Assembly (NCBI GenBank): GCA_963830385.1
Contig: CAWHMD010000002.1
Coordinates: 930,001 to 994,000, forward strand
From: Bog-532 sp963830385
Lineage (GTDB): Bacteria > Actinomycetota > Actinomycetes > Streptosporangiales > Streptosporangiaceae
Direction of reading: 5' to 3'
DNA: 64,000 bases
Below are positions 16,696 through 25,976 of the stretch, in pieces; position 1 is the first letter of the stretch, and each line of letters opens with the position of its first letter. The notes beneath the pieces are model-generated. The model was not told where the DNA came from, did no database searches, and saw only the letters and a list, made by a program, of their open reading frames with translations. The position numbers were made by a program, and so were the translations under genes.

Positions 16696-17121
16696 GCTCT
16701 GTCACCGGCCGGGAACTCCGGCCTGTAAGTCACCATCGGCCAACCTCAGATGGCGCAAGAGTTCCAGGGGAAGATCAGAGCGTCGCCCGGGATGATCGAG
16801 ACCATGCCTCGCACTGGCCGGTCTTCGGCGGCGTACCCGGTCCTGACGTGTTCGGCGGCCGAGGATGGCAAGTGACCTGCGCCCCGAGAAGGATCCGAAC
16901 CTTCGACCTACCGCACAGGAGGTCATTTCGAGGCCACCTATCAACTGCTGCTTGCCTGGCCAGAGTCGCTTTGCTGGGTCTTGGACTACAGCTCAATGTC
17001 CCCGGTTTTCGTCCCGTCCGGGCACGCGGTGGGCACAACGTGTTGTCCACCGGTTCACTGTCAACCGTCCGTTGACAATGCGGAGGTTGACAAGACGGTG
17101 ACCCGGCCCGTATCAAGCATC
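16696..17121. other. gene-poor junction: end of core chromosome and relic att region
   Basis: No intact gene is seen. At about 16858-16876 the bases encode AEDGK plus stop, the same ending as the integrase relic at 19334. An att-like site (16879-16922) follows, then about 170 bp resembling the bases just inside the att site at 21564. I read it as the scar of an old integration. Confidence 0.55.
16879..16922. mobile_element. degenerate copy of the tRNA-Arg attachment site (outermost)
   Basis: It matches the 44-bp att sequence at 21564-21607 and 33307-33350 except for a T-to-C change and a two-base change near its end. The following ~170 bp (TTTCGAGG, then CAACTGCTGCTTGCCTGGCCAGAG) also match the left flank inside the younger AICE. 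It marks the left end of an older related element. Confidence 0.75.
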
Positions 17122-17247
17122 ATGCCCTGGTATGTGCCCGAACTCATCGGCCTGTTGGGTGGTGCATGCGTCGGTTTGATCGTTCATTGGAACTACCAGC
17201 GCTTGCGCCGCCGTAGGGTCAAGCGGCAACCGGAACGTGAGAGATAA
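17122..17247 (+). CDS. possible 41-residue membrane peptide
   Basis: An ATG at 17122 opens a short frame with one hydrophobic helix (ELIGLLGGACVGLIVHW) and a strongly basic tail (LRRRRVKRQPERER). No clear ribosome site precedes it. It lies in the decayed outer element and may be chance. Confidence 0.3.
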   Translation: MPWYVPELIGLLGGACVGLIVHWNYQRLRRRRVKRQPERER

Positions 17248-17378
17248 CTGTCGCTGTCAAGGTTCGCCGCGTGCGCTTCGGGCCCGCCCTGTGGCCTGGC
17301 CCTTGCCGTCAGGCCCGCTGCGTCGGCAGAGACTCCGGGGTCAATGGCGCAGGCTAGACATCCCAGGGGCTTAGCGTG

Positions 17379-18598
17379 TCAAGCGGCTTGCTGCTGCCGG
17401 TGAGCCCAGGCGGTGTTTTCGTCGTAGAGGGTGCGGGTTTTAAGGCAGCCGTGCATGATGCCGACAAGCTTGTTGGCGAGCCGCCGCAGGGCGTCGTTGT
17501 GGCCGTGCCCGTTAGCGCGCTGCTGGTCATAGAAGGCGCGGGCGCCGGGGGAGGCACTCAGTGCGGAGAAGGCCTGGGCGTTGAGGGCATCGACGAGCCG
17601 GTCGTTGTGCACGAAGCGGGCAGCGACGACTTTCCGCTTTCCCGAAGCGCGGGTGACCGGGCTGGTGGCGGCGTAGTTGCGGCGGGCTTTGCCATCGCGG
17701 TAGCGGTGCGGGTCGTCGCCGAACTCTGCGAGCACCCGGGCGCCGGGGATCACGCCCATCCCTGGCTGGGAGGTGAAGATCTCAGCGTCCGGGTGCCGGC
17801 CAAAATGCTCCCTCACCTGGTCTTCCAAGACGCGGACCTGCTCGTTCAGGGCAGTGATGAGCGCGATGAGGGACCGGACCGTAGCGGCGTAGGCGCCGGC
17901 CAGGACCGGCGGCTGGGCTAGCTGCTCGCTGCGTACCGCCGTCAAGATGACCGTGGCCCGCCCGGTGATGTCCCGCCGCCGGCCCGCTTGAGCGCCGCAG
18001 ATACCTGGGCGCGGGTGAGCTTCCGGGCCTGCCGCGGGTCCGGGGCTTTGGCGAGCAGCTCGAGCGTGTCCGGGGCGGCCAGGTCACTGAACGCCTCCAG
18101 CGCGGCCGGGTAGTACTGCAGCAGCTGGTGCCGCAGCCGCTGAGTCTCCCGCGTCCGGTTCCAGATCATCGTCTTGTGCATCCGTGCCAAGACCTTGATC
18201 CCGGCCGCTTCCGGGGAGTCACCAGCTGCCTCGCGCAGCTGGTGGGAGTCGGTGCGGACCATATCCGCCAGCACGTGGGCATCACCGGCGTCGCTCTTGG
18301 CTCCTGATACCGCGTGCCGCGCCCGGAACCGCGCCGACTGCTGCGGGTTGACCGGGAACACCCGGTAGCCCGCCGCCACCAGCGCCGTCACCCACGGGCC
18401 GTGATCGGTCTCGATCCCGACCAGCAGCTCCGGCTCGTCATCCTCCTCGCCCAGCAGCCCGCCGGCCAGCTCATGCAGCTGGGCCATCCCGGCCATCCCC
18501 TCCGGCAGCCGCCGCCTGGCCAGCACCTTCCCGCCCTCGTCCACCACCTCCACATCGTGATGGTCCTCGGCCCAGTCATCACCCACGAACAGCCGCAT
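17379..18598 (-). pseudogene. IS110-family transposase, frameshifted
   Basis: The first part (ATG 18598 down to 17942) starts MRLFVGDDWAEDHHDVEVV and has the DEDD-type catalytic residues of IS110 enzymes: Asp in GDDWA, Glu in VGIETDHG and Asp in SDAGDAHVLAD. The second part, in the next frame to 17379, holds the C-terminal transposase_20 domain (FTSQPGMGVIPGARVLAEFG, RNYAATSPVTRASGK). One missing base in the GGCGGCGGG run near 17975 would join KRAG to RRDITGRATVILTAVRSE. The element ends could not be fixed; IS110 members often lack inverted repeats. Confidence 0.85.
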
Positions 18599-18841
18599 CA
18601 GCCCTCCGCCCGCAGCACCAGAACAACGACGGCGGCCAGGAAGAACCATCGCCGAGCTAATAGCAGCAGTGCTCACGCCCAGGGCAGGCACGACATCCCA
18701 GCAGCGATACAGCTCTCCCGGTCACCGGCAGGGGCACGATCTAGCCGCAGGGCTCCACGACCCAGCTGAACGAAGTGCTCACCCGCCGGCGGCCACCAGG
18801 CACCGAGTCTGCCGCATCACCGACGGACCCGATAAGCCCTA

Positions 18842-19120
18842 TTAGCTGAACACGACGATGGCGTAGCTGGCATACAGCCCTAGTGCGATGGCGAGACATG
18901 TCAGCTGGATGCCGCGTAGCAGCGGACGACGCCGATTCCCAGCAACGAACTTTGCCCACCACGTCCGTCCTTTAGGCGGGTGCCTGGATTGATCCTCCAA
19001 GGTCGCTAGAGTTATCGCCGCACTTGCCAAGGTCAGCACGCTTGCGATGACCAGCAGCAGACCTACCGGATGCCTCACGCGCCAATCATGCCCGACTGGG
19101 CACGTGTCGGCGATTGGCAC
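18842..19120 (-). CDS. small two-helix membrane protein
   Basis: Up to 92 residues with two hydrophobic helices (VGLLLVIASVLTLASAAITLATL and LTCLAIALGLYASYAIVVF) around a basic loop rich in Arg/Lys. The first 16 residues may not be translated; an internal GTG before the first helix is an alternative start. It belongs to the decayed outer element and overlaps the integrase relic on the other strand. No family is recognised. Confidence 0.45.
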   Translation of the reverse strand: MPIADTCPVGHDWRVRHPVGLLLVIASVLTLASAAITLATLEDQSRHPPKGRTWWAKFVAGNRRRPLLRGIQLTCLAIALGLYASYAIVVFS

Positions 19121-19334
19121 AGTTCCCGCGTGCGGGACAGCCTAGTCCTCGCGGACTGGCGCGGCACCCGCACTCGTCTACCTGCACTCGACAGGCGCAC
19201 GTCAGCGCACCCTGGCCGAGGTGGCAGGCAAGGCCGCGAGGACCCAACTCGCCAAATCCAAGCCCCGCAAGACGGCGAAGCTATCGGGCACGCGGAGGGC
19301 ACGAACTCGCCGTCCGGCTGCCGAGGACGGCAAA
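19108..19334 (+). pseudogene. 3' relic of an AICE tyrosine integrase
   Basis: From 19171 the bases encode ALVYLHSTGARQRTLAEV and then TQLAKSKPRKTAKLSG before ending at AEDGK and stop. This is the C-terminus of a tyrosine recombinase, including the catalytic Tyr in LVYLH. It is homologous to the tail of the integrase at 33143-33266. Only the end is left; about 40 bp of foreign bases separate the Tyr motif from an upstream HSSR-like remnant. A partial att sequence follows at once, as expected for an int gene next to attR. Confidence 0.8.
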
Positions 19335-19443
19335 TGACCAGCGCGCCCCGAGAAGTGTCGGCGACGGGTGAATACTGACCCCGGCGTGGCGTCTGAATTT
19401 TGACCCCCCTGCCTGATCACTCTGGCTCCAGCCGAGCCAGGGG

Positions 19444-20688
19444 GTGGAAGGGGTGCTTTCAGTGGAGGACTGGGCTGAGATCCGCCGGCTGTACCGGGCG
19501 GAGAAGATGCCGATCAAGGCGATCGCCCGGATGCTGGGGATCTCGCGGAACACGGTGCGGGCGGCGATCGCCAGTGACGGGCCGCCCAAGTACGAGCGCA
19601 AGCCCGCTGGGTCGATCGTGGATCAGGCAGAGCCGCGGATCCGGGAACTGCTGCGGGCCTATCCGGCGATGCCGGCCACGGTGATCGCCGAGCGGATCGG
19701 CTGGGAGCGGGGCCTGACGGTGCTGAAGGACCGGGTCCGGGAGCTGCGCCCGGCCTACCTGCCGCCGGACCCGGCGTCCCGGACCAGTTATGTGGCCGGG
19801 GAGATCGCCCAGTGCGACTTCTGGTTCCCGCCGGTGACGGTGCCGGTGGGCTGCGGGCAGGTCCGCCGGCCTGTGCAGCTGCCGGTGCTGACGATGATCA
19901 CCGGGTATGCGCGGTGGCTGATGGCGGTCCTGGTCCCGTCCCGGGCCGCGGAGGATCTGTTCGCGGGCTGGTGGCAGCTGATCGCGGGGCTCGGGGCGGT
20001 GCCGCGGGTGCTGGTCTGGGACGGGGAAGGGGCGATCGGCCGGTGGCGGGCCGGCAAACCGGAACTGACCGATCAGTGCCAGGCGTTCCGCGGCACGCTG
20101 GGGGCCAAGGTGGTGGTCTGCAAGCCCGCTGACCCGGAGGCCAAGGGGCTGATCGAGCGGGCCCATGACTATCTGGAGCGCTCGTTCCTGCCCGGCCGGG
20201 CGTTCACGTCCCCGGCGGACTTCAACAGCCAGCTGCGGCACTGGCTGACGCTGGTCAATGCCCGTCCGCGGCGGGCGCTGGGCTGCGCCCCCACCGACCG
20301 GATCGGTGGGGACAAGGCCGCGATGCTGGCCTTGCCGCCGGTCGCGCCCGCGACTGGGTGGCGGGCCTCAGCCCGGCTGGCCCGCGACCACTACGTGCGG
20401 CTGGACGCCAATGACTACTCCGTCCACCCGGCCGTGATCGGCCGCCGGATCGAGGTCATCGCCGGCCTGGACCGGGTCCGGGTGCTCTGCTCTGGGCAGA
20501 CCGTGGCTGATCATCAGCGGGCCTGGGCCTGGCACCAGACCATCACCGATCCGGAGCATCTGGCGGCGGCCCGGGCATTGCGCCGGCAGCGGGCCACCCG
20601 GCTGCGCCCGGTCGCCGAACCGGAGGTCGAGCAGCGGAACCTGGCCGACTACGACACCGCCCTCGGCCTGGACGGAGGGGTGGCCTGA
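19444..20688 (+). CDS. istA: IS21-family transposase IstA
   Basis: A 414-residue DDE transposase. It has an N-terminal helix-turn-helix (PIKAIARMLGISRNTVRAAI) and an rve-type catalytic domain. The acidic residues are visible as Asp in QCDFWF, Asp in VLVWDGEGAIG and Glu in KGLIERAHDYLERSF. The C-terminal beta domain has VRLDANDYSVHPAVIGRRIE. The frame is intact and its stop overlaps the istB start by one base, the usual IS21 arrangement, so the element may still be active. Confidence 0.95.
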   Translation: MEGVLSVEDWAEIRRLYRAEKMPIKAIARMLGISRNTVRAAIASDGPPKYERKPAGSIVDQAEPRIRELLRAYPAMPATVIAERIGWERGLTVLKDRVRELRPAYLPPDPASRTSYVAGEIAQCDFWFPPVTVPVGCGQVRRPVQLPVLTMITGYARWLMAVLVPSRAAEDLFAGWWQLIAGLGAVPRVLVWDGEGAIGRWRAGKPELTDQCQAFRGTLGAKVVVCKPADPEAKGLIERAHDYLERSFLPGRAFTSPADFNSQLRHWLTLVNARPRRALGCAPTDRIGGDKAAMLALPPVAPATGWRASARLARDHYVRLDANDYSVHPAVIGRRIEVIAGLDRVRVLCSGQTVADHQRAWAWHQTITDPEHLAAARALRRQRATRLRPVAEPEVEQRNLADYDTALGLDGGVA

Positions 20689-21485
20689 TGGCGGCCGCAG
20701 CGGCCAGGACGGGCCGGGACACCACCGCCGAGATCGCCTTCCTCACCCGGGCTTTGAAGGCTCCCACGCTGCGCGAGTCGGTGCCCCGGCTGGCCGAGCG
20801 GGCCCGGGCCGAGTCCTGGACCCATGAGGAGTTCCTGGCCGCCTGCCTGCAACGCGAGGTCGCCGCCCGCGAAGCCCACGGCGGCGAAGGCCGGATCCGG
20901 GCCGCGAAGTTCCCGGCCCGCAAGTCCCTGGAAGAGTTCGACTTCGACCACGCCCGCGGGCTCAAACGCGAGGTCATCGCCCACCTGGGCACCCTGGACT
21001 TCGTGACGGCCCGCGAGAACGTGGTGTTCCTCGGCCCGCCCGGCACCGGCAAGACCCACCTGGCCACCGGCCTGGCGATCCGGGCCTGCCAGGCCGGGCA
21101 CCGGGTCGCCTTCGCCACCGCCGCCCAGTGGGTCACCCAGCTCGCCGACGCCCACCAGGCCGGGCACCTGCAAGCCGAGCTGACCCGGCTGGGCCGCTAC
21201 CCGCTGCTCGTGGTCGACGAGGTCGGTTACATCCCGTTCGAGCCCGAGGCCGCCAACTTGTTCTTCCAGCTCGTCTCCGCCCGGTATGAGCGCGCCAGCT
21301 TGATCGTCACCTCCAACAAGCCGTTCGGCCGGTGGGGCGAGGTCTTCGGCGACGACGTGGTCGCCGCCGCCATGATCGACCGGCTCGTCCACCACGCCGA
21401 CGTCATCGCCCTCAAAGGAGACAGCTACCGGCTCAAAGACCGCGACCTCGGCCGCGTCCCCGCGGCCACCACAACCGACGACTAA
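20688..21485 (+). CDS. istB: IS21-family helper ATPase IstB
   Basis: This 265-residue DnaC-like AAA+ ATPase assists IstA in target selection. Walker A is GPPGTGKTH, Walker B is LLVVDEVGYIPF, and sensor-1 is IVTSNKPFGRW. The N-terminal helical region (FLTRALKAPTLRESVPRLAERA) is typical. It is intact. The ATG shares its first base with the istA stop. Confidence 0.95.
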   Translation: MAAAAARTGRDTTAEIAFLTRALKAPTLRESVPRLAERARAESWTHEEFLAACLQREVAAREAHGGEGRIRAAKFPARKSLEEFDFDHARGLKREVIAHLGTLDFVTARENVVFLGPPGTGKTHLATGLAIRACQAGHRVAFATAAQWVTQLADAHQAGHLQAELTRLGRYPLLVVDEVGYIPFEPEAANLFFQLVSARYERASLIVTSNKPFGRWGEVFGDDVVAAAMIDRLVHHADVIALKGDSYRLKDRDLGRVPAATTTDD

Positions 21486-21563
21486 CCAGCAACACAACCA
21501 TGCAGAGGGTCAATATTCAGCCGTCGCTAAGGGGTCAAAATTCGAGCGTCGTTGACAAGAAGT

Positions 21564-21607
21564 GCGCCCCGAGAAGGATTCGAACCTTCGACCTACCGCT
21601 TAGGAGG
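21564..21607. mobile_element. attL, 44-bp copy of the tRNA-Arg 3' end
   Basis: All 44 bases are identical to 33307-33350. They cover the tRNA from its 3' end through the T-arm and variable region to the anticodon, so integration rebuilds a whole tRNA on the attR side. The match stops at the base after TAGGAGG. Confidence 0.92.
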
Positions 21608-21747
21608 TCGTTTCGAGGGCACCTGTCAACTGCTGCTTGCCTGGCCAGAGCCGGTTTGCTCGGGCTCTGGCTCTGCCTCGATGTCTCCGGTTTCCGCTCG
21701 GTTCTGGCACGGGGCTGGCACGGGGTGGCCTCGTCGGCCATCCAGTG

Positions 21748-22272
21748 TCAACTCTTCATTGACGCGCTCGTCTCGGCCAGGATGAGGTTGGTTGTCGCTT
21801 CCAAGGTGGACGATTCTGGGATCACGCGCTCTTGGATCTCAGCGAGGAGATCCATTGGTCTATGCCACTTGCGCATGTCGTCCGGGGTGAAATCGGAGGC
21901 TTGCGGGCGAGTTGCGTGGCGGCAAATCGTCTCGTCCAAAGAGACGTCAAGGTAGTAAAAGTAAGACCGGCCGAGGTGGTCGCGGTGGAGCGCAGTCAGC
22001 ATCGGCTCGTACCGGTCGGCGTAGAAGATACCGTCGAGAATGACGTGATAGCCGTGGTCTAGCGAGTAACGCGCTACCTGATTGATCAGGCCGATGTTCA
22101 CCCCGCCGGGTACGTCTTTTTCCTTCAAGATGACCCGCCGGATGAGATCCTGCGAGATCCAGGCCGTGCCGGGTCCGTAGGTTTCGCGCAGGGCCAGAGC
22201 TACAGAACTTTTCCCGGCACCTGAATTGCCGCGAAGCACGATGAGCCGAGTCTGATTGGTTCCGATGGTCAC
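21748..22272 (-). CDS. P-loop kinase/zeta-toxin-like ATPase (AICE cargo)
   Basis: A protein of about 175 residues with Walker A in LRGNSGAGKSSVALAL, then ISQDLIRRVILKEKD and DHGYHVILDGIFYADRY, and a lid-like stretch with HATRPQA. The pattern is that of small AAA/gluconate-kinase or zeta-like kinases that phosphorylate small molecules, nucleic acid ends or cell-wall precursors; the substrate is unknown. GTG at 22272 is chosen since the P-loop begins about 15 residues later; no clear ribosome site is seen. It is the first gene inside attL, and its end lies in the duplicated left-flank sequence. Confidence 0.75.
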   Translation of the reverse strand: MTIGTNQTRLIVLRGNSGAGKSSVALALRETYGPGTAWISQDLIRRVILKEKDVPGGVNIGLINQVARYSLDHGYHVILDGIFYADRYEPMLTALHRDHLGRSYFYYLDVSLDETICRHATRPQASDFTPDDMRKWHRPMDLLAEIQERVIPESSTLEATTNLILAETSASMKS

Positions 22273-23083
22273 GACGGCGATTCTAGGCAGGCACCCGGCG
22301 TACCGGCCTGACGCGAACGCACCGCTGAGGTTCGCCGTGCGCCCGCTGGGCCTGGCCTTGGGCCTGGCCCTTGCCGTCAGGCCCGCTGGGGCGGTAGAGG
22401 CTCCGGGGTCAACGGCGCGCCGAAGGCGCGTCCCGCTTGCGGGATGCGAAGCACCGTTGAGGCTGGAGGGGCCGACCCGGACAATGCGCGGCGTTCCGCC
22501 CCCGCGGCTGTGACTTCTCGACTGCGGCGCAGCTCGCGCAAGACTGGCGGCCAGTTGTTCACGCACGGGCGCGGTACCGGGCTGATACGGCGGGCACCGC
22601 ATGCGGCCGGTCACCGGGGGCGCCGGGCGCGGCAGCTCGGCACGCCTGGTGGGCTTCCGCCCAAAGGGCGTGACGGAAGCTGCCGCACCGCCAACGGCGA
22701 GCCGCCCGGCCCTGACCCCGGCCGCCTACGGCGGGCCACTCTGGCCGCTCATCTCGCCCACGGCTGTCCGCGCCCGCTTCTCGTGCTCCACGTCCAGGCC
22801 GTCAGGCCCGGCGCGCCTTGGCGCGCCCTTGAAGCCGTAGAGAAAGTTGTCACAGGGATTCTGGTAGACGGTGGTCCTGGGCTGGCCGGGCTGACTCTAG
22901 TTGTCACCGGCTGCGTGCCTTGAATCTGATCCGTTGTCCGCCCTGGCCCGGGATCACTGCTGTGCCCGGTGGGCGCGGCGTGGTGACTTGATAAGAGCCT
23001 GGGCTCGTCCCTCGTCCCTGTGCTGTCCGTCGCTGCGGCACTCCGGTCAATCGGTTTCGTTCGTTGATCAGCGAAGGAGTCGT
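22273..23083. other. 811-bp stretch without a convincing gene
   Basis: A segment around 22350-22420 (CCTTGCCGTCAGGCCCGCTG, then GGCTCCGGGGTCAA) repeats 17279-17345 of the outer relic, so both elements shared this part. Open frames here lack protein-like character. The bases before 23084 are probably the left end of the IS110 element. Confidence 0.5.
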
Positions 23084-24111
23084 GTGAACGACCAGATGAC
23101 GATGACGATCGGCGTGGACACTCACACCGACGTCCACGTGGCGGCAGTGCTCGACCCGGCGGGCCGTCTGCTGGAAACCAGGAGCTTCCCCGCCACAACC
23201 CGCGGCTATGCCCGGCTGGCGACGTGGGCCGAGTCATTCGGGGCGGTAGACAATGTCGGCATGGAAGGCACCGGCAGCTTCGGCGCCGGTCTGCTGCGGT
23301 TTCTGGCCGATTATGGCCTGGCCGTGATCGAGGTCGACCGGCCCGACCGGGCAGGACGCCACTGCAACGGCAAGTCCGATCCCCTGGACGCTGAGTCCAC
23401 CGCCCGTGCTGTCCAGTCTGGCCGGGCTACCGGCACCCCGAAGTCCCGCGATGCGCAAGTGGAGATGATCCGGGTGCTGCGGGTCGCCCGCCGCAGCGCG
23501 ATGAAGGCCCGCATCCAGGTCGGTGCCCAGCTCGACGCCCTGATCGTTACTGGACCTGAGCAAGTCCGCGCTCCGCTGCGCAAGCTCACCTCCAAGCAGC
23601 GGATCCGGGCCTGCGCTGCCTTGCGCCCCGGGCCGGTGGCTGACCCGGCTTCGGCAGTCAAGACGGCCCTGCGGGCCCTGGCCCGTCGCTGGCAGGCACT
23701 GCAGGCCGAGATCGGCGACCTTGAGACCCAGCTAACTCCGCTGGTCACTGCCGCCGCTCCCGGGCTCCTGGCCCTGCCCGGCATCGGAGTTGAGACCGCC
23801 GCACAGTTGCTGGTCACCGCCGGGGACAACCCGGACCGGCTCCGGTCGGAAGCGTCTTTCGCCCGGCTGTGCGGGGCCGCCCCGATCCCTGTCTCCTCCG
23901 GCCGGACCGACCGGCACCGGCTGCACCGCGGCGGGGACCGGCAGGCCAACGGCGCGCCCTGTGGCGCATCGCCCTGGTCCGCATGGGCTGCCACCAGCCG
24001 ACCAAGGCCTACGTCGCCCGCCGCACCGCCGAGGGCAAGACCAAGACCGAGATCATGCGCTGCCTCAAGCGCTACATCGCCCGCGAAGTCTTCCCGCTCC
24101 TGGTCACCTGA
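23084..24111 (+). pseudogene. IS110-family transposase, frameshifted (second copy, different type)
   Basis: A GTG at 23084 with GAAGGAG upstream starts MNDQMTMTIGVDTHTDVHVA. It has the DEDD residues in GVDTHTD, MEGTGSFG and SDPLDAESTAR, then LPGIGVETAAQLLVTAGDN. The frame is lost near 23950, after DRQAN. The ending ALWRIALVRMGCHQPTKAYVA continues in another frame to 24111; two extra or one missing base explains it. It is only distantly similar to the copy at 17379-18598. It lies in AICE cargo and was probably acquired after integration. Confidence 0.85.
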
Positions 24112-24200
24112 CCACGTGCGTCCCGCGAGCGCACCGCCGCCCTCGGAATGGAACGCTCTGTGCTAGCCGGCCAGCCGGGCTTCGCTTGTAGCATCGCCCT

Positions 24201-24926
24201 GTGGCCGTCCCGGTGCGATCCTTTGACGAGACGCTGCTCCGCGGATTCCTAGCACGGCTGGACCAGCTCGAAACGGATCGGGTCCTTACCCCCGTCATCA
24301 CTTTGGACCGGCTCCGGGAGTTCCTCGACGACGGGCAGCGCGTCCTCGTCGAGCAGGTCATCGGCCTGCGGCCAAGCGACTACGGGGTGGACACGCCCTA
24401 CGCAGGGGATCTGGAGCCGGTACCGTCCGACCTGGTCACGGTATCCGGCCAGCAGTACACCGAGCACGGCGAGCGGCGGGCACTGGGCGACAAGTACGTC
24501 CCACGGCACGTCTTCGAGAAGTACACCGCGCTGAACGACGCGTTCACGGGCGAGTATCCGGGCCGCCAGCTGCTCGTCCAGTCGTGCTACCGATCGCCCG
24601 CTTACCAGGTTGCCGTCTTCGTCAGCTGGCTGGTCACCCGCTACCAGGGCGACATCGGGCAGGCTATCCGGCACGCCTCGCCACCGGGCTACTCCCAGCA
24701 CACCATCGCAAGCAAGGCGGCCATCGACTTCAAGAACGTCGACGGGTCTCCGTCCGACACCGATCCGGGCGACTTCGCAGACACCGCGGAGTACGCCTGG
24801 CTGCGGGAGCACGCAGCGCGGTTCCGGTTCTACGAGTCCTGGCCGCCGGGCAACGAGTTCGGCATGCGGGCCGAGCCGTGGCACTGGCAGTACCGGCCGC
24901 TGCCGCGCGAGGCCGAGCTTGGATGA
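24201..24926 (+). CDS. VanY-like D-alanyl-D-alanine carboxypeptidase (peptidase M15), cargo
   Basis: A 241-residue zinc peptidase. The C-terminal half carries the M15B signature: SQHTIASKAAIDF (zinc His and Asp) and EPWHWQY (catalytic Glu and zinc His). It also has QSCYRSPAYQ and FYESWPPGNEF. VanY enzymes remove the last D-Ala from peptidoglycan precursors. No signal peptide or membrane helix is visible, unusual for a wall enzyme, so it may act on cytoplasmic precursors or another D,D-dipeptide. The GTG at 24201 is the likely start. Confidence 0.85.
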   Translation: MAVPVRSFDETLLRGFLARLDQLETDRVLTPVITLDRLREFLDDGQRVLVEQVIGLRPSDYGVDTPYAGDLEPVPSDLVTVSGQQYTEHGERRALGDKYVPRHVFEKYTALNDAFTGEYPGRQLLVQSCYRSPAYQVAVFVSWLVTRYQGDIGQAIRHASPPGYSQHTIASKAAIDFKNVDGSPSDTDPGDFADTAEYAWLREHAARFRFYESWPPGNEFGMRAEPWHWQYRPLPREAELG

Positions 24927-24977
24927 ACTACAGCAGTAGATGCCGAACAGTCTTACCGGTACGCCGGAGACCCGTGC

Positions 24978-25649
24978 CTTGACAACAATAAGAGCGTCAG
25001 GGCGGCTCTGGGTGTGGAGTCAGACTCCGTGCAGGCGACGGATTTCGGCGGCGACTGACGCGACGTCGACCGGCACACTGGTGTCCACGGTGATCAGCGG
25101 GCCGATGCCGACCGGCCGGTCGTACTTGCCCATCGTTGCCAGTGTCGCTGTCGTCAGCCAGTGAACCTCGTGCCTCGGCCGGGCGTTGTAGCGGGCGACC
25201 GCGACCTCGGCGGGACACGCGCAGTACACCTCAACAACGCGGTCGCCCAAGCCACGCAGCTTGCCCCGCTCGTACTCGCTGTGCGGGTGGAAGTTGGCCT
25301 CGATCACCATGTCGCCCGCGCAGGCCGCGAGCACCCACAGCAGCTCCATCGACGCACCGCCCAGCCGCCGCGACCAGGCCTGGCCGGGCTCATCCTCGCC
25401 TGGGACGTACAGGGCGTCGTGCAGCGTCTCCTTGACCAGGTCCTTCGTTACCAGCGAATACCCGAGTTCCGCCGCCAACGCGAAGGCAAGGCTGCTCTTG
25501 CCCGCTCCCAGCCTCCCAGAGACGTACACAAGCCGGCTCACGCCGCCAAGGATGACACAGGCGCTCGCCCTCTCGCGTCGCGGATCGTCCCGCAAGCTTG
25601 GTCTTTCCGACATACCTGCGCTGGCACTTGACGGCAATAAGAGCGTCAG
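24978..25649. repeat. 23-bp direct repeats bracketing the kinase part of a fusion gene
   Basis: CTTGACAACAATAAGAGCG... at 24978-25000 recurs as CTTGACGGCAATAAGAGCG... at 25627-25649, with 21 of 23 bases equal. The 649-bp period holds exactly the kinase domain of the CutA-kinase gene. Taking out one period would leave CutA reading through a single repeat to a stop at about 24953. This is the footprint expected if a cassette was inserted or duplicated by short homology. Confidence 0.75.
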
Positions 25650-25976
25650 ACCTGATCGGGGCTGCGTCTCCTCCGCGATCCATGCGAGGTAGTCGGGGTT
25701 GCCGTCGATGATCGGCCGGGCTGATATGCCGGGTACCTCGTAGGGGTGCTCGTGCTTGGCCCGCTCGACGATCTCCGCGACCCGGCCGCGGTTGGTGTGC
25801 AGGGATGCGCGGCCTTCGGTGCGTTCGTGGACTTCACCGCGCCAGCGGTAGATCGACAAGACAGGCGCGAAGTTATGGACGCTGGCGCACAGCCGGTCTT
25901 CGACAAGCTTGCGGCAGAAGTTCCTCAGCCAGTCGGGGTCTGGGGCCGTGATCACTACTTCGCACAGCTCAGTCAT
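25020..25976 (-). CDS. CutA-like domain fused to a P-loop kinase (cargo)
   Basis: The 318-residue protein has two parts. Residues 1-105 are a CutA1 trimer-forming domain (VVITAPDPDWLRNFCRKLVEDRLCASVHNFAPVLSIYRW at the start, then DYLAWIAEET). After a linker, a kinase domain starts with VYVSGRLGAGKSSLAFALAAELGY and LVTKDLVKETLHDALY, and contains VIEANFHPHSEYERGK. CutA proteins are known for metal tolerance and PII-like folds; the kinase resembles small AAA/zeta-like kinases. The junction lies at a 23-bp repeat. The kinase could also start on its own at an internal ATG near 25609. It overlaps the XRE gene by 8 bp. Confidence 0.8.
   Translation of the reverse strand: MTELCEVVITAPDPDWLRNFCRKLVEDRLCASVHNFAPVLSIYRWRGEVHERTEGRASLHTNRGRVAEIVERAKHEHPYEVPGISARPIIDGNPDYLAWIAEETQPRSGLTLLLPSSASAGMSERPSLRDDPRRERASACVILGGVSRLVYVSGRLGAGKSSLAFALAAELGYSLVTKDLVKETLHDALYVPGEDEPGQAWSRRLGGASMELLWVLAACAGDMVIEANFHPHSEYERGKLRGLGDRVVEVYCACPAEVAVARYNARPRHEVHWLTTATLATMGKYDRPVGIGPLITVDTSVPVDVASVAAEIRRLHGV

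Larger units (their letters stand above)
19356..21557 (+). mobile_element. IS21-family insertion sequence
   Basis: This 2,202-bp element carries istA and istB. The ends are inverted: the left begins TGTCGGCGACGGGTGAATA and the complement of the right begins TGTCAACGACGCTCGAATT. Both carry internal GAATnnTGACCCC motifs in duplicate, the multiple terminal repeats usual for IS21. AGAAG at 19351-19355 and 21558-21562 is a 5-bp target duplication. It has landed in the partial att sequence that ended the older element. Confidence 0.9.

Noticed and set aside
16879..16922. Att-like sequence, and the copy at 21564, as tRNA-Arg genes
   Set aside because: Only the 3' half of the tRNA is present; the D-arm and 5' acceptor strand are missing, so no cloverleaf can form.
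19070..19378. 102-codon plus-strand open frame in the relic region
   Set aside because: A frame-shifted reading of the integrase tail; the homologous frame is the one ending at 19334.
22444..22923. 159-codon open frame between the kinase and the IS110 relic
   Set aside because: No domain, no ribosome site, Arg/Pro-rich composition, and part of it repeats non-coding bases of the outer relic.
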